Shown: one piece after another, positions 1 to 5,747 of the stretch
Position numbering within the stretch: the stretch's first letter is position 1
Layout of the letters: each line of letters opens with the position of its first letter
Source: Actinomycetota bacterium
GTDB lineage: Bacteria > Actinomycetota > Actinomycetes > JACCUZ01
NCBI GenBank assembly: GCA_030841195.1
Contig: JAVEDA010000295.1
Coordinates: forward strand, 1-5,747
Direction of reading: 5' to 3'
DNA: 5,747 bases
Translations under genes and position numbers: made by a program
Notes under the pieces: generated by a model
Told to the model about the DNA's origin: nothing
The model's input: only the letters and a program-made list of their open reading frames with translations
The model's database searches: none

Positions 1-119
1 TCGGCCGGCTCAGCACCACCGGGAGCTTCGATCTGCCCGGCGAGTTCGACCTGCCGCCCGAGGAGCCCGTGGTGCTCGTCGGGGACGTGCCGTGGGAGCT
101 CGCCGAAGCGGAGGACTGA
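1..119 (+). CDS. C-terminal end of an unidentified protein (5' end outside window)
   Basis: An open frame entering from the left edge (codons in register with position 3) ends at a TGA at 117-119. It gives the last 38 residues of a protein, ending in GDVPWELAEAED. Codon third positions are nearly all G or C, as in the neighbouring real genes, so it reads as a true coding end. The tail is acidic and rich in Pro, Glu and Asp, with no membrane segment or recognisable motif, so no function can be given. It converges on the metallopeptidase gene: the two stop codons are separated by only three bases, leaving no room for an independent terminator between them. Confidence 0.7.
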   Translation, partial: GRLSTTGSFDLPGEFDLPPEEPVVLVGDVPWELAEAED

Positions 120-122
120 GCC

Positions 123-1184
123 TCAGAAGGTGATGCCGCGGGCTGCGAACGCCGCCTTCACGGTGCTCGCCGCCTTGCTGCCGTCCCGGTGCAGCGCCGT
201 CGTGTAGGTCGCCTCGGCCGCGGCGCTGAACGACGTGTCAGCGGCGAACGAGAACTGCGCGTCGATGATCGTGGTGTCCGCCCGCGCCGTCGTGAGGCCG
301 TTCCTCACGTAGCCGTTGCGGATGTCCCAGAGGGCGCGGCTCCAGATCTCGCCGTCGTCGTGCACCTCGCCGTCCTTGTCCGCGACCGTCTTGTTCCCGT
401 CGATCCGGCGGAGGCAGTGCGGCACCGTCGAGGTGTAGGAGACCGAGTCCCAGTCGGCGACGCAGGCTGGCGGGGTCTGGACCGCCCAGCCGTTATGGTC
501 GGCCGCCCAGAGGCCGACCGAGACCGCCAGGTAGTCACCGAACGCCTCGCCGATCGAGCCGGCCTCCTCCGAGCTGCCGAAGCCGGGGACCTGGGAGTCG
601 TGCACCGCGTGGCCGTACTCGTGCACGATCACCTCGCCGTCCTCGGCGTCGTCCACGCCACCCTTGCCGAACCGCAGCAAGTCCTTCTTGTCCCATGAGA
701 ACGAGTTGTCCACCCCGTACTGGTTCAGTCGGATGTCCTGCGACTCAGCGTTGACCGGCCGGAGGTCGCCGTTCGCCCCGCCGAAGCCGAGGCTCTGCAG
801 GTAGTGCTGCGCCTCGGTGACCCAGTAATAGGCCATCACCTGCTCGAACCGGTCGTCGTGCCGGTCGTAGACGAAGGTGCCGGTGCTGGAGATCTTGGCC
901 AGGTCCCCGGTCGTACCGCGGACGTTGGCCCACGTGCCGCGCAGGTAGCCGCTCCCGTCGAGGTCGGTGAGCGGCACGGTCACGTACTGCGCGGCCAGCT
1001 CGGCGGTGGCCGCGTCCTTGTGGTCGGTGAGGTTCTCGTTGCCGCTGGACTGCACCGGGTTGACGGCGAAGACCCTGCCTTGCGGAGCACCGGCACCGAC
1101 AGCGGGGGTGCCGGACAGAGCGCCCAGCAGGCCGGCGACAGCGACGGCGGCGAGGGCGGGGCGAGCGAGGCTGCTGCGCGGCAC
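123..1184 (-). CDS. Secreted M36/M4-like zinc metallopeptidase (gluzincin)
   Basis: Predicted extracellular protease of 353 residues. Residues 1-33 look like a Sec signal peptide: Arg at 3 and 8, a hydrophobic core at about 9-22, and cleavage probably after Ala31 or Ala33. The zinc site is HEYGH at 188-192 (two His ligands and catalytic Glu189), followed by the third ligand Glu213 in GEAFGDY, the gluzincin arrangement. HDDGEIWSRALWD at 275-287 resembles the fungalysin segment that carries the transition-state His; His275 as that residue is an inference. Cys241 and Cys257 could form a disulfide. The stretch VFAVNPVQSSG (38-48) to DLDGSGYLRG (74-83) is typical of the N-terminal part of the actinobacterial members I recognise. 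The long FTP/PepSY propeptide of classic fungalysins and thermolysins is missing, so the protein is short for M36. The GTG start at 1184 follows an AGGAG and begins exactly at the signal peptide. Assignment to M36 rather than M4 is less sure than the peptidase call. Confidence 0.88.
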   Translation of the reverse strand: MPRSSLARPALAAVAVAGLLGALSGTPAVGAGAPQGRVFAVNPVQSSGNENLTDHKDAATAELAAQYVTVPLTDLDGSGYLRGTWANVRGTTGDLAKISSTGTFVYDRHDDRFEQVMAYYWVTEAQHYLQSLGFGGANGDLRPVNAESQDIRLNQYGVDNSFSWDKKDLLRFGKGGVDDAEDGEVIVHEYGHAVHDSQVPGFGSSEEAGSIGEAFGDYLAVSVGLWAADHNGWAVQTPPACVADWDSVSYTSTVPHCLRRIDGNKTVADKDGEVHDDGEIWSRALWDIRNGYVRNGLTTARADTTIIDAQFSFAADTSFSAAAEATYTTALHRDGSKAASTVKAAFAARGITF

Positions 1185-1189
1185 GAGGA

Positions 1190-1194
1190 CTCCT
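1190..1194 (-). promoter_or_regulatory. Ribosome binding site of the metallopeptidase gene
   Basis: Reading the minus strand, AGGAG is followed by five bases and the GTG at 1184-1182. It fixes the GTG as the start, which in turn gives a clean signal peptide. Confidence 0.7.
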
Positions 1195-1220
1195 GGCGTA
1201 CGACGGTGGCGAACCCGGCG

Positions 1221-1249
1221 ACCTTACGTCCAGTGACCGTGGTGGGGAA
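1221..1249 (-). promoter_or_regulatory. Candidate promoter of the metallopeptidase gene
   Basis: On the minus strand, TAAGGT (plus-strand 1226-1221) fits the TAnnnT form of the actinobacterial -10 box. A 17-base spacer separates it from a poor -35 box, TTCCCC (plus-strand 1249-1244), which matches TTGACA at three positions. Transcription would begin near 1214, giving a leader of about 30 bases before the GTG. It lies in the 102-bp gap after the purA stop, so the peptidase may also be reached by read-through from purA. This is a by-eye motif call in GC-rich DNA and is weak. Confidence 0.27.
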
Positions 1250-1286
1250 GAGTGCGGACGGGTGATCACTCAGCGTGACGGGGCCG

Positions 1287-2573
1287 TCAGCCCAAAAGCG
1301 AGCGGATCTCCACGGTCTGGTCCCGCCCCGGGCCGACGCCGATGGCCGAGATGGGGGCGCCGGACATGTCCTCGAGGGCCTGCACGTAAGCCTGCGCTGT
1401 CTTCGGCAGGTCGGCCAGGGTGCGGGCGCCGGTGATGTCCTCGTCCCAGCCGTCCAGGTGCTCGTAGACCGGCACCGCGTGGTGGAAGTCGGTCTGCGTC
1501 ATCGGCATCTCGTCGTGGCGCACGCCGTCGACCTCGTATGCCACGCAGACCGGGATGCGCTCCCAGCCGGTGAGCACGTCGAGCTTGGTGAGGACGAAGT
1601 CGGTGACCCCGTTCACCCGGGCGGCGTACCGCGCCACGGGGGCGTCGTACCAGCCGCAGCGACGCGGCCGGCCCGTGGTGGTGCCGAACTCGGCGCCGTC
1701 GGTGCGCAGCTTCTCGCCGTCGGCGTCGTGCAGCTCGGTCGGGAACGGACCGGAGCCGACCCGGGTGGCGTAGGCCTTGACCACCGCGATGACGCGGTCG
1801 ATCCGGGTGGGCGGGATTCCGCTGCCGGTGCAGGCGCCGCCGGCCGTCGGGTTGGACGACGTGACGAACGGATACGTGCCGTGGTCGACGTCGAGCAGCG
1901 TCGCCTGGCCGCCCTCGAGCAGCACGGTCTTGCCGGCGTCGAGGGCCTGGCCGAGCACCAGCGAGGTGTCCGCGACCATCGGGCGCAGCCGCTCGGCGTA
2001 CGAGAGGAACTCCTCGACCACCTCGTCGACGGTGATCGCGCGGCGGTTGTAGACCTTGACGAGCAGGCTGTTCTTGATGTCGAGGGCACCCTCGACCTTC
2101 TGCCGCAGGATCTTCTCGTCGAACAGGTCCTGCACCCGCACGCCGACCCGGGACATCTTGTCGGCGTACGTCGGCCCGATGCCCCGTCCGGTGGTGCCGA
2201 GCTTGGCGTCGCCCAGGAACCGCTCGGCGACCTTGTCGATCACCCGGTGGTGCTGACCGATGAGGTGCGCGCTGGCGCTGACGAGCAGCCGCGAGGTGTC
2301 GACGCCGCGGGCCTCGAGGTCGTCGATCTCGGTGAACAGCACCGCGAGGTCGATGACCACACCGTTGCCGATGACCGGCGTGCAGCCGGGGGTCAGGATG
2401 CCCGAGGGGAGGAGGTGGAGGGCGTACTTCTCGTCGCCGATGACGATCGTGTGGCCGGCGTTGTTGCCGCCGTTGTACTTGACGACGTAGTCGACCGACG
2501 ACCCGAGCAGGTCGGTCGCCTTGCCCTTGCCCTCGTCACCCCACTGGGCGCCGAGCAGCACGATGGCCGGCAC
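1287..2573 (-). CDS. purA: Adenylosuccinate synthetase
   Basis: A cytoplasmic enzyme of de novo AMP synthesis. It joins IMP and aspartate using GTP to form adenylosuccinate, which PurB then splits to AMP and fumarate. The protein is 428 residues, the normal length for bacterial PurA. Visible motifs are GAQWGDEGKGK (8-18, GTP/IMP-binding P-loop with catalytic Asp13), NNAGHT with His41 (the same number as the E. coli catalytic His), the GTTGRGIGPTYADK signature in the first third, LLEGGQATLLDVDHGTYPFV mid-protein (PurA signature), the TRVGSGPFPTE loop, the LTKLDVLTGW guanine-binding segment and VGPGRDQTV near the C-terminus. The GTG start at 2573 puts Met one residue before PAIVLLGAQWG, the expected N-terminus, and has an AGGTG ribosome binding site. 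The frame stays open upstream into the lipid kinase gene, but that extension lacks homology and is antisense shadow. It is divergent from the lipid kinase gene. All key residues are intact. Confidence 0.98.
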   Translation of the reverse strand: MPAIVLLGAQWGDEGKGKATDLLGSSVDYVVKYNGGNNAGHTIVIGDEKYALHLLPSGILTPGCTPVIGNGVVIDLAVLFTEIDDLEARGVDTSRLLVSASAHLIGQHHRVIDKVAERFLGDAKLGTTGRGIGPTYADKMSRVGVRVQDLFDEKILRQKVEGALDIKNSLLVKVYNRRAITVDEVVEEFLSYAERLRPMVADTSLVLGQALDAGKTVLLEGGQATLLDVDHGTYPFVTSSNPTAGGACTGSGIPPTRIDRVIAVVKAYATRVGSGPFPTELHDADGEKLRTDGAEFGTTTGRPRRCGWYDAPVARYAARVNGVTDFVLTKLDVLTGWERIPVCVAYEVDGVRHDEMPMTQTDFHHAVPVYEHLDGWDEDITGARTLADLPKTAQAYVQALEDMSGAPISAIGVGPGRDQTVEIRSLLG

Positions 2574-2580
2574 AGGGATA

Positions 2581-2585
2581 CACCT
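2581..2585 (-). promoter_or_regulatory. Ribosome binding site of purA
   Basis: On the minus strand, AGGTG lies seven bases before the GTG start at 2573, with a second partial match, GAGGT (plus-strand 2590-2586), just upstream. This supports starting purA at 2573, although the frame is open far upstream. Confidence 0.6.
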
Positions 2586-2605
2586 ACCTCGTCGGGGAAA
2601 ATGAC

Positions 2606-2621
2606 CGGCAGTGACCTGCCG
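2606..2621. promoter_or_regulatory. Perfect inverted repeat in the purA / lipid kinase divergent control region
   Basis: CGGCAG and CTGCCG, separated by TGAC, form a perfect 6-bp inverted repeat. It lies in the only 69 bp between the two divergent starts. It could be an operator for a dimeric regulator, or a small hairpin in the leader of either transcript. No regulator is recognisable from the motif, and short GC-rich inverted repeats arise by chance in this kind of genome. Confidence 0.35.
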
Positions 2622-2629
2622 CGGTGTGC

Positions 2630-2635
2630 GAGGAG
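2630..2635 (+). promoter_or_regulatory. Ribosome binding site of the lipid kinase gene
   Basis: GAGGAG sits seven bases before the GTG at 2643, a near-ideal match and spacing. It decides the start: the alternative in-frame ATG at 2601 has only a GGGGA with a two-base gap and would add 14 residues that fall outside the domain. Confidence 0.75.
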
Positions 2636-2665
2636 ATGCTACGTGAACCCGTTGCTCGTAGTCAC
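2636..2665 (-). promoter_or_regulatory. Candidate purA promoter overlapping the lipid kinase start
   Basis: On the minus strand, GTGACT (plus-strand 2665-2660, four of six matches to TTGACA) is followed by an 18-base spacer and TAGCAT (plus-strand 2641-2636, TAnnnT form). Transcription would start near 2629, giving a purA leader of roughly 55 bases that includes the inverted repeat at 2606-2621. The promoter would overlap the start codon of the divergent lipid kinase gene and lie just next to its ribosome binding site, so the two genes could interfere with each other. This is a motif call by eye only. Confidence 0.3.
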
Positions 2666-3527
2666 AAACGTTGCGGCGGGTGGGACGGCCGACGAGCAGG
2701 TCGAGGCAGCGCTGACGGTGCTGCGGGCGGCCACCGACGTGCGCCGTGAGGTGTGCGCCGAGCCCGGCGACCTGGGCCGGGTGCTGGACGGACTGGGCGA
2801 GCGCACCCTCGTCGTGGTCGGCGGCGACGGCTCCGTGCACACGGCGGTCGCGACATTGCTCTCTCGGGGCGAGCTGTCGCCGGACCGGCCGATCGGCTTG
2901 ATCCCGCTGGGCACCGGCAACGACCTGGCCCGGACGCTGGGCATCCCGCTGGACCCGGCTGCGGCGGCCCGGGCGCTGCTGGCCGGCCGGCCACGGCGCC
3001 TCGACCTGGTCGTGGACGACGCGGGAGGCGTGGTGGTCAACGCCGTGCACCTAGGGGTGGGTGCCGAGGCGGCCGAGAAGGCGACTGCGCTCAAGGACCG
3101 GCTGGGCCGGGTCGCCTATGCGGTCGGCAGCGTGGCCGCTGGTGCCGGCGCCACCGGGTGGCACCTGCAGGTCACCGTCGGCGGAGTCGTGCTGCAGGTC
3201 GATCGCGAGGTGCTGATGGTGGCGGTGGCCAACGGGCGCACCATCGGCGGTGGCGCGCCGCTCGCGCCGGACGCGTCGCCGGACGACGGGCTGGTCGACG
3301 TGGTGGTCGCAACCTCGACCGGCCCGCTGGCCCGGCTGGGCTTCGCGAAGGCACTGCGGGACGGCGAGCATGTGGAGCGGGACGACGTGCTGGTGGTACG
3401 CGGACGGACGGTGACCGTGACCGGCGACCCGTTCCCGCTCAACGCCGACGGCGAGCTGGACGGCCCGGTGTCGGCGCGGACCTGGACCGTCCGGCCGGCC
3501 GCCTGGTCGCTCGTCGTGCCCGGCTGA
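2643..3527 (+). CDS. Diacylglycerol kinase family lipid kinase
   Basis: A 294-residue protein of the DAGK catalytic (YegS/DgkB-like) family, which phosphorylates a lipid hydroxyl with ATP, typically diacylglycerol to phosphatidic acid at the inner membrane face. The N-terminal NAD-kinase-like lobe carries VVVGGDGSVHT (57-67; the family GGDG motif at 60-63) and IPLGTGNDLAR (87-97; substrate/nucleotide-binding GTGNDLAR). The C-terminal beta-rich lobe carries VANGRTIGGG (195-204), DDGLVDVVV (214-222) and NADGE (267-271), all usual for the family. The length is normal and no membrane segment is evident, so it should be a peripheral enzyme. The GTG start at 2643 is set by a strong GAGGAG and places the first strand (PLLVVTN) at the N-terminus, where the family begins. 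It is divergent from purA and convergent with the PLD-like gene. The true substrate (diacylglycerol, sphingoid base or another lipid) cannot be read from the sequence. Confidence 0.93.
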   Translation: MNPLLVVTNVAAGGTADEQVEAALTVLRAATDVRREVCAEPGDLGRVLDGLGERTLVVVGGDGSVHTAVATLLSRGELSPDRPIGLIPLGTGNDLARTLGIPLDPAAAARALLAGRPRRLDLVVDDAGGVVVNAVHLGVGAEAAEKATALKDRLGRVAYAVGSVAAGAGATGWHLQVTVGGVVLQVDREVLMVAVANGRTIGGGAPLAPDASPDDGLVDVVVATSTGPLARLGFAKALRDGEHVERDDVLVVRGRTVTVTGDPFPLNADGELDGPVSARTWTVRPAAWSLVVPG

Positions 3528-3535
3528 CCGGCGTA

Positions 3536-3606
3536 CCAAGATCCTTTGGACCCCGACGCACCACTCCTGCGGCGTGTCTGGTGCAGTGGCGTCCAGTCGA
3601 TCTTGG
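3536..3606. terminator. Long imperfect palindrome between convergent genes, probable bidirectional terminator
   Basis: This 71-base segment lies wholly between the stops of the lipid kinase (3527) and the PLD-like gene (3612). It folds on itself in a single register centred at 3571. The outer arms CCAAGATC (3536-3543) and GATCTTGG (3599-3606) pair perfectly, then TGGAC (3547-3551) with GTCCA (3591-3595), CC (3553-3554) with GG (3588-3589), and GCACCA (3558-3563) with TGGTGC (3579-3584). By hand count, 24 of 35 positions are Watson-Crick and three are G-T, with no bulges. There is no T-rich tract on either side, which is common for actinobacterial terminators. A terminator serving both transcripts is the simplest reading; a dispersed palindromic repeat family is the alternative. 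Confidence 0.55.
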
Positions 3607-3611
3607 GTGGC

Positions 3612-4769
3612 CTACATCCAGCGCCGGATCGGCTTGACGGCCGTCTCCAGCGCTCGCTGCGCCGCCGACCGGTTGCGCCACCGGGTGAGGTCGATCTCGA
3701 CGCTGCGCGCGAAGTCGTCGTCCAGGTGGCCGTCGAGGGTTGCCGTCAGGTCGCGGTCCAGCGCGATCAGCACGACCTCCTCGTCGTGGTCGAGGGAGCG
3801 GCGGTTGAAGTTCGACGAGCCGACGACCGCGGCGGTGCCGTCGACCGTCATCACCTTCGCGTGCATCATCGACGGCTGAAAAGTCCAGACCGTGACACCG
3901 CACTCGACCAGGCGCTCGTAGACGCCCTCGCTGGTGAGCTGGGACACCCGCTTGTCGGCGTGCGGTCCGGGCACCAGGAGGTCGACGTCGACGCCGCGGG
4001 CGGGGGCCGCGCAGAGGGTCTCGATGAAGTCGTCGTCGGGCGCGAAGTAGGCCGTCGCGATCCGCAGCCGCTCCCGGGCCGACGCCAGCATGACGTGGAA
4101 CGCCGACTGCATGTCGTCCCACCCGAGGCTGGCCGAGCCGCGGACGATCTGCACCGTGCTCGTGCCCCCCTGCGGCTGCACGGGGAACTCGTCGTCGTCG
4201 TCGAACAGCGGCCGCCCGGTCTCGGCCCAGTCCTGGATGAAGGCCGACTGCAGCCCGTCGACCGCCGGCCCCTCGACCCGCAGGTGGGTGTCGCGCCACT
4301 CGTTCTCGTTGCGCGCGTCGCCGCACCACTCCTGCGCGATGCCGACGCCACCGGTGAAGCCGACCCGCCCGTCCACCACGCAGACCTTCCGGTGCAGCCG
4401 GTGGTTGGACTTGAACGGCGACTTGAGCAGCGGCTTGCGGAACCACTCGACCTGGACGCCGGCCCGGTCCATCTGCTCGACCAGCGTCTTCTCGATCAGC
4501 CGACCACCCAGGGCGTCGATGAGCAGCCGGACCCGGACCCCCGCCCTGGCCCGGTCGGACATCGCCTCGGCGAACTCCACCGCGATGTCGCCCTGCCAGT
4601 AGACGAAGGTCATCAGGTCGATCGTGGCCTCGGCGCCGCGGATCGCGTCGAGCATGGCCGGGAAGATCTGGTCGCCGTTGCGGAGCACCTCGATGGAGTT
4701 GCCCTCGGTGAACGGCGTGCCGATCACCACCTCGAGTCGGCGGCGGAGTACGTCGACCTGGTCGCTCAC
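3612..4769 (-). CDS. Phospholipase D / cardiolipin synthase-like protein, two HKD motifs
   Basis: A 385-residue PLD-superfamily enzyme. Motif one is HRKVCVVD (His126, Lys128, Asp133) followed by GRVGFTGG. Motif two is HAKVMTVD (His303, Lys305, Asp310) followed by GSSNFNRRS. Both are intact, so one active site should form from the two halves. In cardiolipin synthases this joins two phosphatidylglycerols into cardiolipin and glycerol; other members are phospholipases or phosphatidyltransferases. There is no N-terminal transmembrane pair or signal peptide, so it resembles the short soluble ClsB/YbhO type rather than classic membrane Cls. An acidic FDDDDEF run links the halves. I chose the GTG at 4769 because AAGGA lies seven bases upstream. 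The alternative ATG at 4817 (401 residues) would overlap the regulator's stop as ATGA, but its 16 extra codons include A- or T-ending AGT, CGT, CCT and CGA codons unlike the rest of the gene, and it has no good ribosome binding site. The exact lipid reaction is uncertain. Confidence 0.9.
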   Translation of the reverse strand: MSDQVDVLRRRLEVVIGTPFTEGNSIEVLRNGDQIFPAMLDAIRGAEATIDLMTFVYWQGDIAVEFAEAMSDRARAGVRVRLLIDALGGRLIEKTLVEQMDRAGVQVEWFRKPLLKSPFKSNHRLHRKVCVVDGRVGFTGGVGIAQEWCGDARNENEWRDTHLRVEGPAVDGLQSAFIQDWAETGRPLFDDDDEFPVQPQGGTSTVQIVRGSASLGWDDMQSAFHVMLASARERLRIATAYFAPDDDFIETLCAAPARGVDVDLLVPGPHADKRVSQLTSEGVYERLVECGVTVWTFQPSMMHAKVMTVDGTAAVVGSSNFNRRSLDHDEEVVLIALDRDLTATLDGHLDDDFARSVEIDLTRWRNRSAAQRALETAVKPIRRWM

Positions 4770-4776
4770 TCGAGGG

Positions 4777-4781
4777 TCCTT
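4777..4781 (-). promoter_or_regulatory. Ribosome binding site deciding the PLD-like gene start
   Basis: On the minus strand, AAGGA is followed by seven bases and then GTG at 4769. It favours the shorter 385-residue protein over the ATG at 4817, which has no comparable site but overlaps the upstream stop codon by four bases. Confidence 0.5.
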
Positions 4782-4813
4782 CCAGTCGGGACTGCGGTGC
4801 ACACGGCCACTGC

Positions 4814-5747
4814 TCATCGCAGGCCGCGTCGTGCAGCCTCCAAACCCGCCTGGAAACGTGTCGTCGCGCCCAGGTCGTCCATCAGCGCCGCGATCCGCCG
4901 CCGTACGGTGCGCAGCGAGATGCCGAGGTGGCGGGCGATGCTCTCATCCTTGAGGCCGAGCTGGAGCAGGTCGAGGACGGCGCGGACGTCCTCGTCGTGG
5001 GTGGCGGGGCCCTGGAGGGAGGTCCGGGCCGGCAGCGGGGTGCCGCGGGTCCAGTACTGGTCGAACAGCTGGCGCACGAGGGCCACCAGGGCCGGCGCCC
5101 GGACCAGCAGAGTGCCCGCCGACCCACCGCCCCAGGCCGAGGACACCAACGCGATCTCGGTCCCGAACACCGCGATGGCCGGCAGTGTCTGGCTCATCAG
5201 CCGCACGTCCTCGCCGGCGTCGGACCACTGGCGGACGTAGGCCAGCCGGGCCGGGTCGCCCAGCACGTCGGTGGGGTAGAGCCCGCGCATCGGACGGCCC
5301 TTGGCGAGCTGGTGGGTCACCAGGTCCACGTACGTCGGTGCGTCGACCTCGATGTTGACGGCCGGGTGGCAGGAGAGCACCTCACCCGTCGTACCGCGTT
5401 GGATGTCCTCGACGGCGGCGAACGACTCGTCCATGCTCAGCAGCTCGAACGGCATGCTGGACCAGGCGCGGGACTGGCCCACCATGTGGTCGGCGGCGAA
5501 GCCGGACAGGCTGGCCCGGACGGCGTCCAGCCGGGACCGGCGCTCCTCGAGCTCAGAGAGCTCGACGTGCACGAGCGCGGCCAGCGTGGTCGCCGGCGAG
5601 GCCAGCGCGAGCCCGGCGCCGGCCCGGGTGACCAGGCCGACTCGGAGCAGGTCGTCGACCGCGGTCGCCACCATCTCGGGCTGCAGGTCGAGGTGGCGAG
5701 CCAGCTGCTCGCGGTCGAGATCGGGGTTGCGCAGCATGGCCCGGTAG
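4814..5747 (-). CDS. TrmB/LuxR-like transcription regulator, 5' end outside window
   Basis: At least 310 residues of a DNA-binding regulator. Numbered from the Met at 5737, residues 1-40 form a TrmB-like winged helix (LARHLDLQPEMVATAVDDLLRVGLV). A helical stretch rich in Leu, Glu and Arg (about 55-80) follows, then a central domain (about 85-235) without a named motif that resembles the PLD-like effector domain of TrmB-type regulators. A LuxR-type helix-turn-helix lies at about 250-303 (AVLDLLQLGLKDESIARHLGISLRTVRRRIAALMDDL). The frame remains open through Tyr-Arg-Ala before that Met to the window edge, and these families normally have a helix ending in YRALL or YRAML there. The true start is therefore probably upstream and the gene is partial here. 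No receiver domain or membrane segment is seen. It stops at 4814-4816, just upstream of the PLD-like gene on the same strand, suggesting an operon. The ligand and targets cannot be read from the sequence. Confidence 0.85.
   Translation of the reverse strand, partial: YRAMLRNPDLDREQLARHLDLQPEMVATAVDDLLRVGLVTRAGAGLALASPATTLAALVHVELSELEERRSRLDAVRASLSGFAADHMVGQSRAWSSMPFELLSMDESFAAVEDIQRGTTGEVLSCHPAVNIEVDAPTYVDLVTHQLAKGRPMRGLYPTDVLGDPARLAYVRQWSDAGEDVRLMSQTLPAIAVFGTEIALVSSAWGGGSAGTLLVRAPALVALVRQLFDQYWTRGTPLPARTSLQGPATHDEDVRAVLDLLQLGLKDESIARHLGISLRTVRRRIAALMDDLGATTRFQAGLEAARRGLR

Noticed and set aside
189..698. Plus-strand 169-codon frame opposite the peptidase gene
   Set aside because: It is an antisense shadow. 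The minus strand encodes the signal peptide and zinc motifs.
1262..1288. Small inverted repeats after the purA stop (gtgatcac; gacg/cgtc around gggc) as a terminator
   Set aside because: Stems are four or five base pairs, one overlaps the purA stop, and there is no T-tract. This is too weak to call.
2574..3050. Minus-strand upstream extension of purA into the lipid kinase gene
   Set aside because: It is antisense to a well-supported gene. PurA starts naturally at PAIVLLGAQWG, and a ribosome binding site precedes the GTG at 2573.
1275..3527. A single plus-strand open frame running through the purA region into the lipid kinase gene (750 codons)
   Set aside because: The first part is antisense to purA and lacks any recognisable domain. 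The lipid kinase begins at the GTG at 2643 with its own strong ribosome binding site.
3557..4336. A 15-base exact direct repeat, cgcaccactcctgcg, at 3557-3571 and 4322-4336
   Set aside because: The match does not extend on either side, one copy encodes AQEWCGDA in the PLD-like gene, and a single match of this length is plausible by chance in a GC-rich window of this size.
3439..4446. Minus-strand 335-codon frame within the PLD-like gene
   Set aside because: It is an out-of-frame shadow with an Arg/Pro/Ala-rich low-complexity translation.
3546..5240. Long plus-strand open frame of 564 codons opposite the PLD-like and regulator genes
   Set aside because: It is a GC-rich antisense shadow rich in Arg, Val, Asp and His, with no motif. 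The minus-strand genes carry complete HKD and helix-turn-helix motifs.

Overview
This window comes from a very GC-rich actinobacterial chromosome. Codon third positions are almost all G or C, GTG starts are common, and starts are set by AGGAG-type ribosome binding sites. The gene types would suit Nocardioides or a relative, but that placement is a weak guess. Nearly all of the window is coding. It holds four complete genes and two cut by the window edges, and no RNA gene, insertion sequence, CRISPR array or tRNA was seen.

Left to right: (1) the last 38 codons of an unidentified plus-strand gene, ending at 119. (2) A minus-strand gene (123-1184) for a secreted, unusually short M36/M4-like zinc metallopeptidase, whose stop lies three bases from the previous, convergent one. 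(3) purA (1287-2573, minus), a complete adenylosuccinate synthetase of de novo purine synthesis. (4) Divergent from purA across 69 bp, a lipid kinase of the diacylglycerol kinase family (2643-3527, plus). (5) A compact convergent gap (3528-3611) filled by one long imperfect palindrome (3536-3606). (6) A soluble, two-HKD phospholipase D/cardiolipin synthase-like enzyme (minus, stop at 3612). (7) Directly upstream of it on the same strand, a TrmB/LuxR-like transcription regulator (stop at 4814) that runs off the right edge.

How the genes may relate: the lipid kinase (which makes phosphatidic acid or a related phospholipid) and the PLD enzyme (cardiolipin synthesis or phosphodiester exchange) both act on membrane phospholipids, but they face each other and are not co-transcribed. 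The regulator and the PLD gene look like a two-gene operon. purA and the lipid kinase share a divergent control region containing a small inverted repeat. The peptidase appears to have its own weak promoter and to be functionally unrelated.

No convincing undescribed multi-gene system was found. The observations most worth a second look are the 71-bp palindrome between the convergent genes, the regulator-PLD pairing, the short peptidase without a propeptide, and the inverted repeat in the purA/lipid kinase control region.
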